NCBI GenBank assembly: GCA_051650305.1
Contig: JBOFIT010000269.1
Span: 1 to 13,935 of the forward strand
Origin: JBOFDK01 sp051650305
GTDB taxonomy: Bacteria > Bacillota > Clostridia > Lachnospirales > Cellulosilyticaceae
Length of the DNA: 13,935 nt
Direction: 5' to 3'
This document shows positions 6,773-13,935 of the stretch, piece by piece (positions within the stretch are counted from its first letter, which is position 1; each line of letters starts with the position of its first letter). The notes beneath the pieces were generated by a model. The model worked only from the letters and a program-made list of their open reading frames with translations. It was not told the DNA's origin and did not search any database. The translations under genes were made by a program, and so were the position numbers.

Positions 6773-7343
6773 TTTCTTTACTTCCTTCCTTACTCATCTT
6801 CATACGTTGTTCTTTATTTGCACATTGAATCCCTTTATAAAGTACCAGCCCTGGTAAGAGACGAATCAGTAGATCACCAATACTCAATATGCTATAACCT
6901 ATATCAAAAATATCTGTCAGATACTTTGCCTTTGTCCATTCATTGCCCAAAATATGTAATTGATCTGCGACCCCAAAGGCTTCTTTACTCACATACCCCG
7001 TTAGATAGGATAAGCTTGGAAAGACTGGCATGTACCCACCATTTGCTGCGATGGCCACATCATTACACCAGCCACCTACAAGAACGCATATTGCGCCTAT
7101 AAGGGCATACTTCGCCAGATCATAGCGAAAGACGATAAAAAGCGTCGTACACAAATAAATACTTTTAAAAACAGCTGCATAAGGTAAAAAAGCATAATTG
7201 CCTGCAAATAAACTCATTTGAATACACCAATAAATGATTTCGCAAACAAAAAGTGGATAAAAAGCCTTTTCCATCACTACAACATTTACTTTATAGCCTT
7301 TTATCTTGCTTATAAGCAATGCAACAAGTATCGTTTCTAGCAT
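6765..7343 (-). CDS. DUF5317-family integral membrane protein
   Basis: The 192-residue protein matches DUF5317 by its conserved pattern: ANGGYMPV (100-107), then DQLHILGNEWTKAKYLTDIFDI (127-148) and YSILSIGDLLI (150-160). Function is unknown. Hydrophobic segments lie near 3-12, 27-45, 52-71, 79-98 and 150-170, followed by a charged lysine-rich tail. A start at 7364 is possible, but only the ATG at 7343 has a ribosome site, AAGGAG at 7349-7354 with 5-nt spacing. It is the first gene of the agr-like cluster and overlaps the next gene by 8 bases, so all four cluster genes are probably one transcript. Its presence with AgrB and AgrD suggests a part in signal export, sensing or membrane support, but nothing in the sequence shows this. 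Confidence 0.82.
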   Translation of the reverse strand: MLETILVALLISKIKGYKVNVVVMEKAFYPLFVCEIIYWCIQMSLFAGNYAFLPYAAVFKSIYLCTTLFIVFRYDLAKYALIGAICVLVGGWCNDVAIAANGGYMPVFPSLSYLTGYVSKEAFGVADQLHILGNEWTKAKYLTDIFDIGYSILSIGDLLIRLLPGLVLYKGIQCANKEQRMKMSKEGSKENV

Positions 7344-7398
7344 GTGTTCTCCTTTATCTGTCATGTCGAATAATCGTTTTTTTTGTTATTTTTACATC

Positions 7399-7427
7399 AT
7401 TGTACTATAATTTATCTTTTGTGACTA
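7399..7427 (-). promoter_or_regulatory. Candidate promoter of the agr-like operon
   Basis: On the minus strand TAGTCA (7422-7427; 4 of 6 matches) and TACAAT (7399-7404; 5 of 6) are spaced by 17 bp, giving a start near 7392 and a leader of about 49 nt. The weak -35 would suit an activated promoter. The spacer from the helicase stop (7485) to here is AT-rich with no clear intrinsic terminator, so readthrough from the helicase gene is possible. Confidence 0.45.
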
Positions 7428-7484
7428 CAATTTCTTTGAATTTTTATTTTTCTTTTACTATTTTGTACGAAAATTTATACTCTA

Positions 7485-10400
7485 CTAGATACTTTGCACA
7501 ATCTTCTCCATGCTTTTCTGTCGATTCATATAAAACGCCGTAGCACTTATATGGATAAATTGCCAACCGATGCGCTCAAGGACCGCTTGTCTTGCGATTT
7601 CTTCATCTAATGCCACTTCTTCCTGCCACTTCTCACTATCACATATGAGTCGCACTTGCTTCCCGTCTTTAGTGACCACAAGCCCTGTAAGTAATTCACC
7701 TGACGGCTTATGAGACTTTACTTCAAATCCTAGTGATTCAAGTTCTTCTTTGATCATGGCATCAAACTCAGCGAGTGGCTCTTCGTAACTCACCACATCT
7801 TTTTCACTTTCTTTACCTACATTGTAGCAATACTGGAAGAGCTCTGTACGGATGTCCTCTTCTTTTAATTGCGTCATCGGGTCAAAGGAATGACATAAGA
7901 AGACTTGTTCGCGCCCTCTACTCATAGCGACGTTATAACGTTTCTTATAAAGATTATCTGCACCATAAGTCATCAGTCTCAGCAGCTCACCTTTTGGTGC
8001 TGTGTCGACAAAGGATATAAAGATAATATCTCTTTCATCCCCTTGGAAGTGTGAAGGATTCCCACATAAGATATGTCTTTTCTCATAAGCTGTGGCAGTC
8101 ATCTCTTTTTGAAGCATTTGATCAATGTAGCTTGCTTGCTTATCACCTTTTAAACTGATGACACCGAAGCTCTTGCCTTCGTATGCTGGATTGTCACAGC
8201 ATGCTAGGATTTGGGCCACGATTGTACGCGCTTCTTTTTCATTGATCTGCCCTTTTTCTGTGGCATCTTCTACATAAACCAACTGAAGCGGTGGCTGAAT
8301 GACCTTGCTACTTTCTCGTAGTGGTTCGATTTGACCATTGTAAGCTAGTGCATTGGAATAGCCGATAATTTCTGGCACACATCGGAAGTGCTCTTTTAAC
8401 TTCACAGGTTGATACCCTGATAATTGGGCCAAATCATACAGTGAGAAACGCCCTGAGTACAAGTAGTAATTCGGCATATCTTCTAAGTACGTCTTCACGA
8501 GACGTTCCATCTCTTCCACACGCTCACCGATAGCTAGTGGACTTACTTGCTCATGGTCTCCAACGATCAGCACTTGCTTGCCTAGATACAGTGCCACAAG
8601 TGCCATCATATCTGCTTGACTTGCTTCATCGATGATAACTACATCAAACTTATTTTCTCTTGGATCAAAATGATCTGCGACTTTATTCAGTGGCATAATC
8701 CATACCGGCACCGCCTTCTGGCATTTAGGCATTAATTTTCTGGCTTCTGCACGTAGAATTTCTGTTTGCTTGCCTTTACCTGCTCCCATACGCATCATCA
8801 ATTGCTTCCAGCCTTCAATAGCCTGTACTTCACTACGGTTGGCATCAAAGTCTACCAGCTTATGTAGCCACGCTTTATCCACTGTCAGATGTAACGTATA
8901 GTGTTGTAGACGCTTTTCTACTTCAGCCATTTCTTCCTTCACCATGGTCACTGTACGTTCATGACGTTTTTCAAGCATTTCTTTAAATTGGCGCCATAGC
9001 CATGCTTCTTCTATATTCGTCGGGCATACTTCAGGTTCCGTAACCACTGGCATACGGAGCTTCTCTGCCCATCCTGGTGCTGCAAAGCTTAGCTTTTCTA
9101 GGAGCTCTTCTCTCTCGACGAAAAGGGTAGTTTTTTCTTTAGCTTTTTGGATTTCTTCATAGTATTTTTTGTAACGCTCTAAATCGCCAGTGCGTAGCGC
9201 CATCTTAAGTCCCATCAGACATTCACTTTTTGTACTTTCAGTATAGTCTTGGATAGCCCGCTCCATCGCCTGCTTACAGTCTTTTCCATAAGCTTTTTGT
9301 AAACCATCGATTTTGTATTGGAGTAAATCACATACTTCGCCTATAAAGGTTTCTTTGATGTAGTGAATTTCACTACCTACTTCGATGTCTAGTGCTTGGG
9401 TTTCCAATACAGCATTGCACTCAAGCCCTAAATTTTCTAGACGCTTAAGCATAGGTAGCCACTTTTTCTTATACCACTCTAAGTAACGTGTGATGGCTTC
9501 GCCGTACTTTTGGCAGCCCACTTCAAACTGCTCACCCATTTCTTTCACAGCGGGTGCACCTAATGCTGTCATTTGTCTTTCCCATTTCAACTTAAGGTTT
9601 TCTCGCTTTTCCTCAAGGACTGTATGATGGATTAGTGTCTCAAACTCTGCCATCGTCTCCGGCTGTCTGCCATTAATACGGCTCGCCCCCACCACTGCTT
9701 TAATCTGCGGGTTAAATAGAAGCATCATCTTCGATAACTTCCCGCCACCTTGCAGCTTCTGATTGATCTGACTGTACACATCTAATGGTTTGATCTTACT
9801 ATCTACTGGTAAAATCTGGGGTTCTCTTGCCAGAATCTCATCTGCATAAGTCATGCTCAGCTGGTACACTTCTTTAATGTCACTGACAAGGCTCTGCCAC
9901 TTCTCCTTCGCCTTATCATCCTTACCTGCTTCTAGCACATGGGCACACCACTTCTCTTCATGGCGAATGCCTTCTTTTAAGACTTCTAATGCAGCCATAA
10001 GTTCTTTTAAGCTTTCTTCCGTCATTTCTTCTGAAGGCTTAAAGTACTTCTCAAAAAGTGGGGCTGTCTTTTTCTTACACTTTTTCTCATGTTCAGTAAA
10101 CGTAGTGAGTGCTTCAGGTGTCAGCAGTTCACTGACTGCCACTGGCCATTTGCAAATAATCTCATCTTCTTCAGTGAGCATGCCTTGCATCTCATAAAGC
10201 TTCTGTACTTTATCTTCACCTAAAGGGAAGAGGGCACCATGTCTTACAGGTCCTATCAGCCACTCACACGCTTCACGATGTGCATCCACGTATTTTGCAG
10301 CATCCACTGCCTTATACATTTTCCCTGCTACTTTTAAAGGTGTATATTCATTAAGCTTTAAGCTCTTGAGTTCACCCTTTAGTTTGTCTAACGTACGTAC

Positions 10401-11540
10401 GCACGCTTCTCTATTTTTTTCATACATCGCCACACGTCTTGTTAGTTCGCTACGCTCTAAGGTACCACGCTTATCTTGTATCACCTCTAAGCTTTTCTCC
10501 AGCTCTTTGCGGCTTTCTGCATCGCCAAGTACACTTACACACAGGGATTGTAAATCCTTTGGCACTTGATTTTTAAGGACGGCTAAAGCTTTTTCACTAT
10601 AACTCGTCACCAGTACACTTTTGCCTTCTGCTAAGAAATGCCCTAGCATATTGGCAATGGTATGAGTCTTTCCTGTCCCTGGTGGTCCTTGCACAAGCAC
10701 TGCCTCATTACGCTCTAGGTGCTTAGCTACTAATAACTGCTCTTTATTGGCTGGTTTTGTGAAAAGTACCTTTTGATCGATCCCATTCACATCCACTGCC
10801 AGCTTCTTAAAAGCCTCTTTATTTTTCTGGCCCTTGCGCACCGCATCACCTGCTCCGACGATATCTGCGATAAAAGGTGGGATTTCCTTTCCTTTAATCA
10901 TATCTTCGATAATCCAGTCGATAGCCGTTCCAAACCCTTGATTACGTTTACGTAAGAAAAGCACTGGCTTGCGTGTAAGCACTACTTGAGAAACTGCCCC
11001 TTCAAGCACCTCTCCCACCTTTTGCAGCATCTCATCCACAGCTTTATGGTCCATCGGACTGATGGGTTGATACGCGAACGCCTTGGTAAGTTCGATCAAT
11101 GCTTCTTCTTTCATGCCTTGTACACTTCCCAGAAAACTCTGGTAAAGCTCAGGCATCTTGTCCCCCACACCGATTAAGAAACGTTGCTCCTCCGGTTCAA
11201 ACTCCAAACTCATCGTCTGTAAGATGAACGGATGGTCACACACCCTATCGCCCTCTTGGTATAAATGGCCATCGCCATACACAAGCTCGATGCTTTCTGG
11301 TTCCTTTTTCATACGTGCATATAAACCATACATCGTATCAAAAAGCTCACTATCCCCGCCATCTTCAGGCTTATTTACTTGATACACCTGGCCGTCTAGC
11401 GCCACTTTTTCAAAGCCCTCTAGTCCACTTGACCACTCTTGCTCACCAAGTTCTGTAAGGACAGGACTTTTAATACGTTGGTACTCTTTTAAAAACTCAT
11501 AAAGTCGTATTACTTTCTCTGTTTTTTTATTGGTAATCAT
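7485..11540 (-). CDS. Large SF1 (DNA2/NAM7-like) helicase with C-terminal restriction-endonuclease-like domain
   Basis: The 1351-residue protein (numbered from the ATG at 11540) is an ATP-driven nucleic-acid helicase. Walker A is GPPGTGKT (285-292) and motif II is VVIIDEASQ (967-975). Motif III is VGDHEQVSP (993-1001). HFRC (1051-1054), FQGDERDIIF (1165-1174) and YNVAMSRGREQ (1202-1212) are the C-terminal motifs. About 650 residues, partly charged and coiled-coil-like, separate motifs Ia and II. Residues about 1255-1351 resemble the MTES_1575/Vsr-like nuclease fold by ICDSEKW and ARQAVLERIGWQFI, but the usual acidic catalytic residues appear substituted. AAGGAAG (11546-11552) is 5 nt from 11540 and only 2 nt from the ATG at 11543. 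It stands alone. Such proteins occur in DNA repair and anti-phage defence; which applies here is unknown. Confidence 0.88.
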   Translation of the reverse strand: MITNKKTEKVIRLYEFLKEYQRIKSPVLTELGEQEWSSGLEGFEKVALDGQVYQVNKPEDGGDSELFDTMYGLYARMKKEPESIELVYGDGHLYQEGDRVCDHPFILQTMSLEFEPEEQRFLIGVGDKMPELYQSFLGSVQGMKEEALIELTKAFAYQPISPMDHKAVDEMLQKVGEVLEGAVSQVVLTRKPVLFLRKRNQGFGTAIDWIIEDMIKGKEIPPFIADIVGAGDAVRKGQKNKEAFKKLAVDVNGIDQKVLFTKPANKEQLLVAKHLERNEAVLVQGPPGTGKTHTIANMLGHFLAEGKSVLVTSYSEKALAVLKNQVPKDLQSLCVSVLGDAESRKELEKSLEVIQDKRGTLERSELTRRVAMYEKNREACVRTLDKLKGELKSLKLNEYTPLKVAGKMYKAVDAAKYVDAHREACEWLIGPVRHGALFPLGEDKVQKLYEMQGMLTEEDEIICKWPVAVSELLTPEALTTFTEHEKKCKKKTAPLFEKYFKPSEEMTEESLKELMAALEVLKEGIRHEEKWCAHVLEAGKDDKAKEKWQSLVSDIKEVYQLSMTYADEILAREPQILPVDSKIKPLDVYSQINQKLQGGGKLSKMMLLFNPQIKAVVGASRINGRQPETMAEFETLIHHTVLEEKRENLKLKWERQMTALGAPAVKEMGEQFEVGCQKYGEAITRYLEWYKKKWLPMLKRLENLGLECNAVLETQALDIEVGSEIHYIKETFIGEVCDLLQYKIDGLQKAYGKDCKQAMERAIQDYTESTKSECLMGLKMALRTGDLERYKKYYEEIQKAKEKTTLFVEREELLEKLSFAAPGWAEKLRMPVVTEPEVCPTNIEEAWLWRQFKEMLEKRHERTVTMVKEEMAEVEKRLQHYTLHLTVDKAWLHKLVDFDANRSEVQAIEGWKQLMMRMGAGKGKQTEILRAEARKLMPKCQKAVPVWIMPLNKVADHFDPRENKFDVVIIDEASQADMMALVALYLGKQVLIVGDHEQVSPLAIGERVEEMERLVKTYLEDMPNYYLYSGRFSLYDLAQLSGYQPVKLKEHFRCVPEIIGYSNALAYNGQIEPLRESSKVIQPPLQLVYVEDATEKGQINEKEARTIVAQILACCDNPAYEGKSFGVISLKGDKQASYIDQMLQKEMTATAYEKRHILCGNPSHFQGDERDIIFISFVDTAPKGELLRLMTYGADNLYKKRYNVAMSRGREQVFLCHSFDPMTQLKEEDIRTELFQYCYNVGKESEKDVVSYEEPLAEFDAMIKEELESLGFEVKSHKPSGELLTGLVVTKDGKQVRLICDSEKWQEEVALDEEIARQAVLERIGWQFIHISATAFYMNRQKSMEKIVQSI

Positions 11541-11690
11541 CATATCTTCCTTATTTTTATATTTAATATTATTTATATAAAGTATTTAACATTTGAAGTC
11601 TGTTTCAGTTTACCATAATTTTCAGTGTTTAGGATAGCGTTTTGTGAGGAGTTTTTTAATATGAGGAGGTAGGGCTTATGCCATCTTAGA
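11541..11690. other. AT-rich upstream region of the helicase gene
   Basis: This spacer must hold the helicase promoter if the gene is transcribed alone. It is rich in A/T, with TATATAA-like words at 11574-11580, but I cannot pick a -35/-10 pair with confidence. I see no gene or RNA structure in it. Confidence 0.4.
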
Positions 11691-11726
11691 AAAGGAGGTG
11701 TTACATATGTATGCAACACCTCCTTT
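11691..11726 (-). terminator. Intrinsic terminator of the PTS gene
   Basis: AAAGGAGGTGTT (11691-11702) and AACACCTCCTTT (11715-11726) form a perfect 12-bp stem around a 12-nt loop, eight bases past the PTS stop. On the minus strand it ends in TTTT, a short U tract. It separates the PTS gene from the helicase gene. The plus strand has no T run after it. Confidence 0.8.
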
Positions 11727-11734
11727 CACATCTA

Positions 11735-13159
11735 TTATTCGTTTAACTTAGCTATTTCTTCTGGCCTAATAAAAAGCTGTGTGATGATAAATCCGCCTAC
11801 ATAAGCGATAAGAATACCGATAACAAAGTGAATCATGGAACTTGGCTGCATGAGTGGAATGGCAACAATACCTGATGGCCCCCAAGCCGTAGCCATAACT
11901 TTCATAAGCATCACATACGCACCACCAAAACCTGCACCCAATCCAGCTGTAATGAACGGCTTACCCAGTGGTAATGTAACCCCATAGATAAGTGGCTCCC
12001 CTATCCCTAGAATACCTGCTGGCAAAGCACCTGCTATAACTTGCTTCATGCGCTCGTTCTTCACTTTTTTAGCCTTGAAGTAAATAGCAATTGCTGCACC
12101 GACTTGACCTGCACCTGCCATTGCAAGTACTGGGAAAAGTGTGACGCCACCAAGTTGCTCTAGCTGAATCGCATAAATAGGAATGAGTCCATGATGAAGT
12201 CCTAAAAGCACCATCGGCAAGAAAAGTGCTGAAAGCACATAGCCTGAAATAATACTTATGATTGGATTAGTCGAGTTAATTAATAAACTAAGCCCTGCTA
12301 TAAGCCAATCAGATGCTACCCCAGATACAGGCATAATCACAAAGACAAAAATACATGTTGTAATCATAAGGGTCAAAAGTGGTGTTACTATAAGATCTAG
12401 TACATCTGGTACATACTTGCGTATCACTTTTTCAATCTTTGCTAAAAGATAGACCCCTATGATAACACCAATGACACCGCCTTTGCCATTTCTTAATATG
12501 GAATCAAGAGGAGAAGCTTCATCAAACAAGCCTAGTAGCTTCGCAATCCCATCAATTCCTGGCATAATACTCATAGCCCCTAGCATACCACCAAGTGCTG
12601 GTGTAGCACCAAACTGAATAGCAGCATTGATACCTGTAAAGATAGCGAAGTAGCCTAAGAAGCCGCCACCAATAAGTACGAGAAACTGTCTGATAATCTC
12701 CCATGCACCTGTCGTTGGCAAGGTCCCTCCAACTTGTAAATTAGCAATAAGCCCACCAAACCCATTTAAAATACCTGCTGCAATGATAGCTGGTATTAAA
12801 GGTATAAAGATTTGTCCTATAACCTTAAGACCCTCTTTGATAGGATTTTGTTTTTGCTTACGCTTCATTGCCTCTTTGTTGGCTTGCCAATCCCCTGCTT
12901 GCTGGTCTTTTATGCCTACATATGCTTTGGCTAAGTCCCCTAATTTTTTTGCTTTACCAGGGCCTACAATAATCTGCTTGTAGTTCCCTTCTTCTACCAC
13001 ACCCGCAACACCTTGCATACTTTTGATAGCTGCTAGATCTACTTTGTTATTATCTTTGACATCTACCCGAAGTCTCGTCATACAATTTTCAATACGCCCA
13101 ATATTGTCTTTTCCACCTAGTTTTTCAATGATTGCTACTACCATCTCTTGATGATCCAT
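11735..13159 (-). CDS. murP: PTS EIIBC permease, MurP-like (N-acetylmuramic acid or related sugar)
   Basis: This 474-residue membrane permease imports and phosphorylates a sugar using phosphate from the PTS. The EIIB domain (1-85) has the phospho-cysteine Cys26 in ENCMTRLRV and the end motif VGPGKAKKL, as in glucose-superfamily EIIB. A linker (86-106) leads to the EIIC membrane domain (about 107-463) with the substrate motif GIGEPLIYGVTLP (385-397). Length and the GGKDNI/NCMTRLRV start resemble E. coli MurP. No EIIA domain is present, so a separate glucose-type EIIA must serve it. I chose ATG 13159 because GGGGG (13166-13170) is 6 nt upstream; the ATG at 13165 abuts it. An RpiR regulator lies upstream in the same direction, which supports an amino-sugar substrate. 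No murQ etherase is visible, so the substrate is inference. Confidence 0.88.
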   Translation of the reverse strand: MDHQEMVVAIIEKLGGKDNIGRIENCMTRLRVDVKDNNKVDLAAIKSMQGVAGVVEEGNYKQIIVGPGKAKKLGDLAKAYVGIKDQQAGDWQANKEAMKRKQKQNPIKEGLKVIGQIFIPLIPAIIAAGILNGFGGLIANLQVGGTLPTTGAWEIIRQFLVLIGGGFLGYFAIFTGINAAIQFGATPALGGMLGAMSIMPGIDGIAKLLGLFDEASPLDSILRNGKGGVIGVIIGVYLLAKIEKVIRKYVPDVLDLIVTPLLTLMITTCIFVFVIMPVSGVASDWLIAGLSLLINSTNPIISIISGYVLSALFLPMVLLGLHHGLIPIYAIQLEQLGGVTLFPVLAMAGAGQVGAAIAIYFKAKKVKNERMKQVIAGALPAGILGIGEPLIYGVTLPLGKPFITAGLGAGFGGAYVMLMKVMATAWGPSGIVAIPLMQPSSMIHFVIGILIAYVGGFIITQLFIRPEEIAKLNE

Positions 13160-13258
13160 ATACATCCCCCTTTTAGATATGATTTCTCCCTCTGCTTGTT
13201 CTAGATTGTTACACTTAGTTTATTACTTCAAAAAGCAATTCATTCTCTATACATCTCT

Positions 13259-13277
13259 TGTGGCATTTTATTTCACA
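13259..13277. promoter_or_regulatory. Candidate operator (imperfect 19-bp palindrome) upstream of the PTS gene
   Basis: TGTGGCATTTTATTTCACA has TGTG/CACA ends and matching AT pairs further in. It lies about 100 bp upstream of the PTS start, between it and the RpiR gene. A second TGTGG word faces it on the minus strand (13302-13306). It may be the binding site of the neighbouring RpiR protein; palindromes of this sort occur by chance in AT-rich DNA. Confidence 0.25.
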
Positions 13278-13350
13278 CTCTGCTATAGAATCTCCCTTAT
13301 ACCACATTTTCTGGAACTTTCTTTAGACTTATAAGGTTCTAAATGCCTTC

Positions 13351-13935
13351 CTACAGACTCTCTGCACCCTCTTTATAAAGCTGAGTCTGCTGAATATGTT
13401 TATACGCTCGGTCTCGCTCTCTACAAATATATCTACTATAGAGCATATCAATCATATAAAGCTGTGCAATCCTCGAAGACATGGCACCACTTCTGATAAG
13501 CACTTCCTTAGATGCCACATAAAGTCTATATGTACTTAAATCGGCAACAGGTGATGCCCCGACTTGAGTCATTGCTATTATTGTGATCCCTCGTGCATGA
13601 ATCTTCTCACAGCACCTCACCATCTCTTTTGTCTGCCCCGAATAAGAAAAGACCACTGCTACATCTTCCTCTGTCATATTGTCAGCCTGCAAACTTTGAA
13701 GATCATAATCTTTGCAAAGTATACACAGCTTCCCTACACGCATCATCTTATAATGAAAGTCCTCAGCAACCAAATAAGATGCACCTATGCCAAATAAATA
13801 AACTGTTTTTGCTTGAATCAAAGCTGTCACACAGTCATCTAATATCGCCTCATCCAGTAGTTTCTTTGTTTCTTGCAATGCAAAAAGATGCCTATAGAGC
13901 ACCTTATCTGCCATCACCTCTACAGAATCTGTAAG
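13351..13935 (-). CDS. MurR/RpiR-family transcriptional regulator, SIS domain; N-terminus cut by right window edge
   Basis: The visible 194 residues are the C-terminal part of an RpiR-type regulator, which binds DNA through an N-terminal helix-turn-helix and senses a sugar phosphate through a SIS domain. The SIS fold is seen in VYLFGIGASYLVAEDFHYKMMRVGK, the switch motif VVFSYSGQTKEMV, and GITIIAMT followed by SPVADLS. The frame is open to the last base of the window, so the GTG at 13917 or ATG at 13914 is an internal codon and not a true start; family members are about 270-290 residues, so about 80-90 N-terminal residues with the DNA-binding domain lie outside. It precedes the MurP-like PTS gene by about 190 bases and probably controls it. 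Repressor or activator cannot be told. Confidence 0.9.
   Translation of the reverse strand, partial: LTDSVEVMADKVLYRHLFALQETKKLLDEAILDDCVTALIQAKTVYLFGIGASYLVAEDFHYKMMRVGKLCILCKDYDLQSLQADNMTEEDVAVVFSYSGQTKEMVRCCEKIHARGITIIAMTQVGASPVADLSTYRLYVASKEVLIRSGAMSSRIAQLYMIDMLYSRYICRERDRAYKHIQQTQLYKEGAESL

Noticed and set aside
9853..10569. Open frames on the plus strand opposite the helicase gene, the longest 114 codons.
   Set aside because: They lie wholly antisense to a strongly supported gene, have no ribosome site, and their Ser/Leu-rich composition is typical of reverse frames.
11691..11750. On the plus strand, a perfect Shine-Dalgarno AAAGGAGGTG followed by ATG and a 14-codon frame.
   Set aside because: The sequence is one arm of the PTS terminator hairpin, the frame runs over the end of the PTS gene antisense, and no plus-strand promoter is seen.
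13259..13277. Reading the palindrome as a catabolite-response (cre) or CRP site.
   Set aside because: It lacks the central CG of cre, and its TGTG/CACA spacing is longer than in the CRP consensus.
13322..13343. TTTAGA...TCTAAA inverted repeat past the RpiR stop as a terminator.
   Set aside because: The arms are short and AT-only apart from one G/C pair, and no U tract follows on the minus strand.

Overview
The window looks like chromosomal DNA of a low-GC, anaerobic member of the Clostridia. The evidence is an oxygen-sensitive class III ribonucleotide reductase, a clostridial-type agr peptide locus, strong AGGAGG-type ribosome sites, and a radical SAM/DUF4130 gene pair common in anaerobic Firmicutes. 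A Lachnospirales genus such as Cellulosilyticum is a guess only. I see no rRNA, tRNA, CRISPR array, transposase or phage gene.

Layout. Positions 1-1236 (minus) hold the N-terminal part of nrdD, cut by the left edge. A 450-bp AT-rich divergent spacer follows, with good promoters for both flanking genes and a NrdR-box-like palindrome. Positions 1695-3752 (plus) are a two-gene operon for an uncharacterised DNA repair/modification pair: a radical SAM protein with a helix-hairpin-helix tail, and a DUF4130 protein. It ends in a long hairpin that also covers the stop codon of the convergent next gene. Positions 3756-7343 (minus) form a tight cluster, in transcription order: DUF5317 membrane protein, 154-aa membrane protein, AgrB processing protease, 44-aa AgrD precursor, and, after a hairpin, a membrane-bound GGDEF/HD-GYP enzyme of c-di-GMP metabolism. 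Positions 7485-11540 (minus) encode a very large SF1 helicase with a restriction-endonuclease-like tail. Positions 11735-13159 (minus) encode a MurP-like PTS EIIBC permease. Positions 13351-13935 (minus) hold the sugar-sensing part of a MurR/RpiR regulator cut by the right edge.

How the parts work together. The most interesting region is the agr-like cluster. It can make and export a cyclic peptide signal but has no AgrC kinase or AgrA regulator inside the window. Instead it carries two membrane proteins of unknown role, one of which resembles a sensor domain without a kinase, and it is followed in the same direction by a c-di-GMP enzyme. This suggests, but does not prove, a link between peptide quorum sensing and c-di-GMP. 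The RpiR and PTS genes form a sugar-uptake unit, probably for N-acetylmuramic acid or a related amino sugar. NrdD supplies dNTPs under anaerobic conditions.
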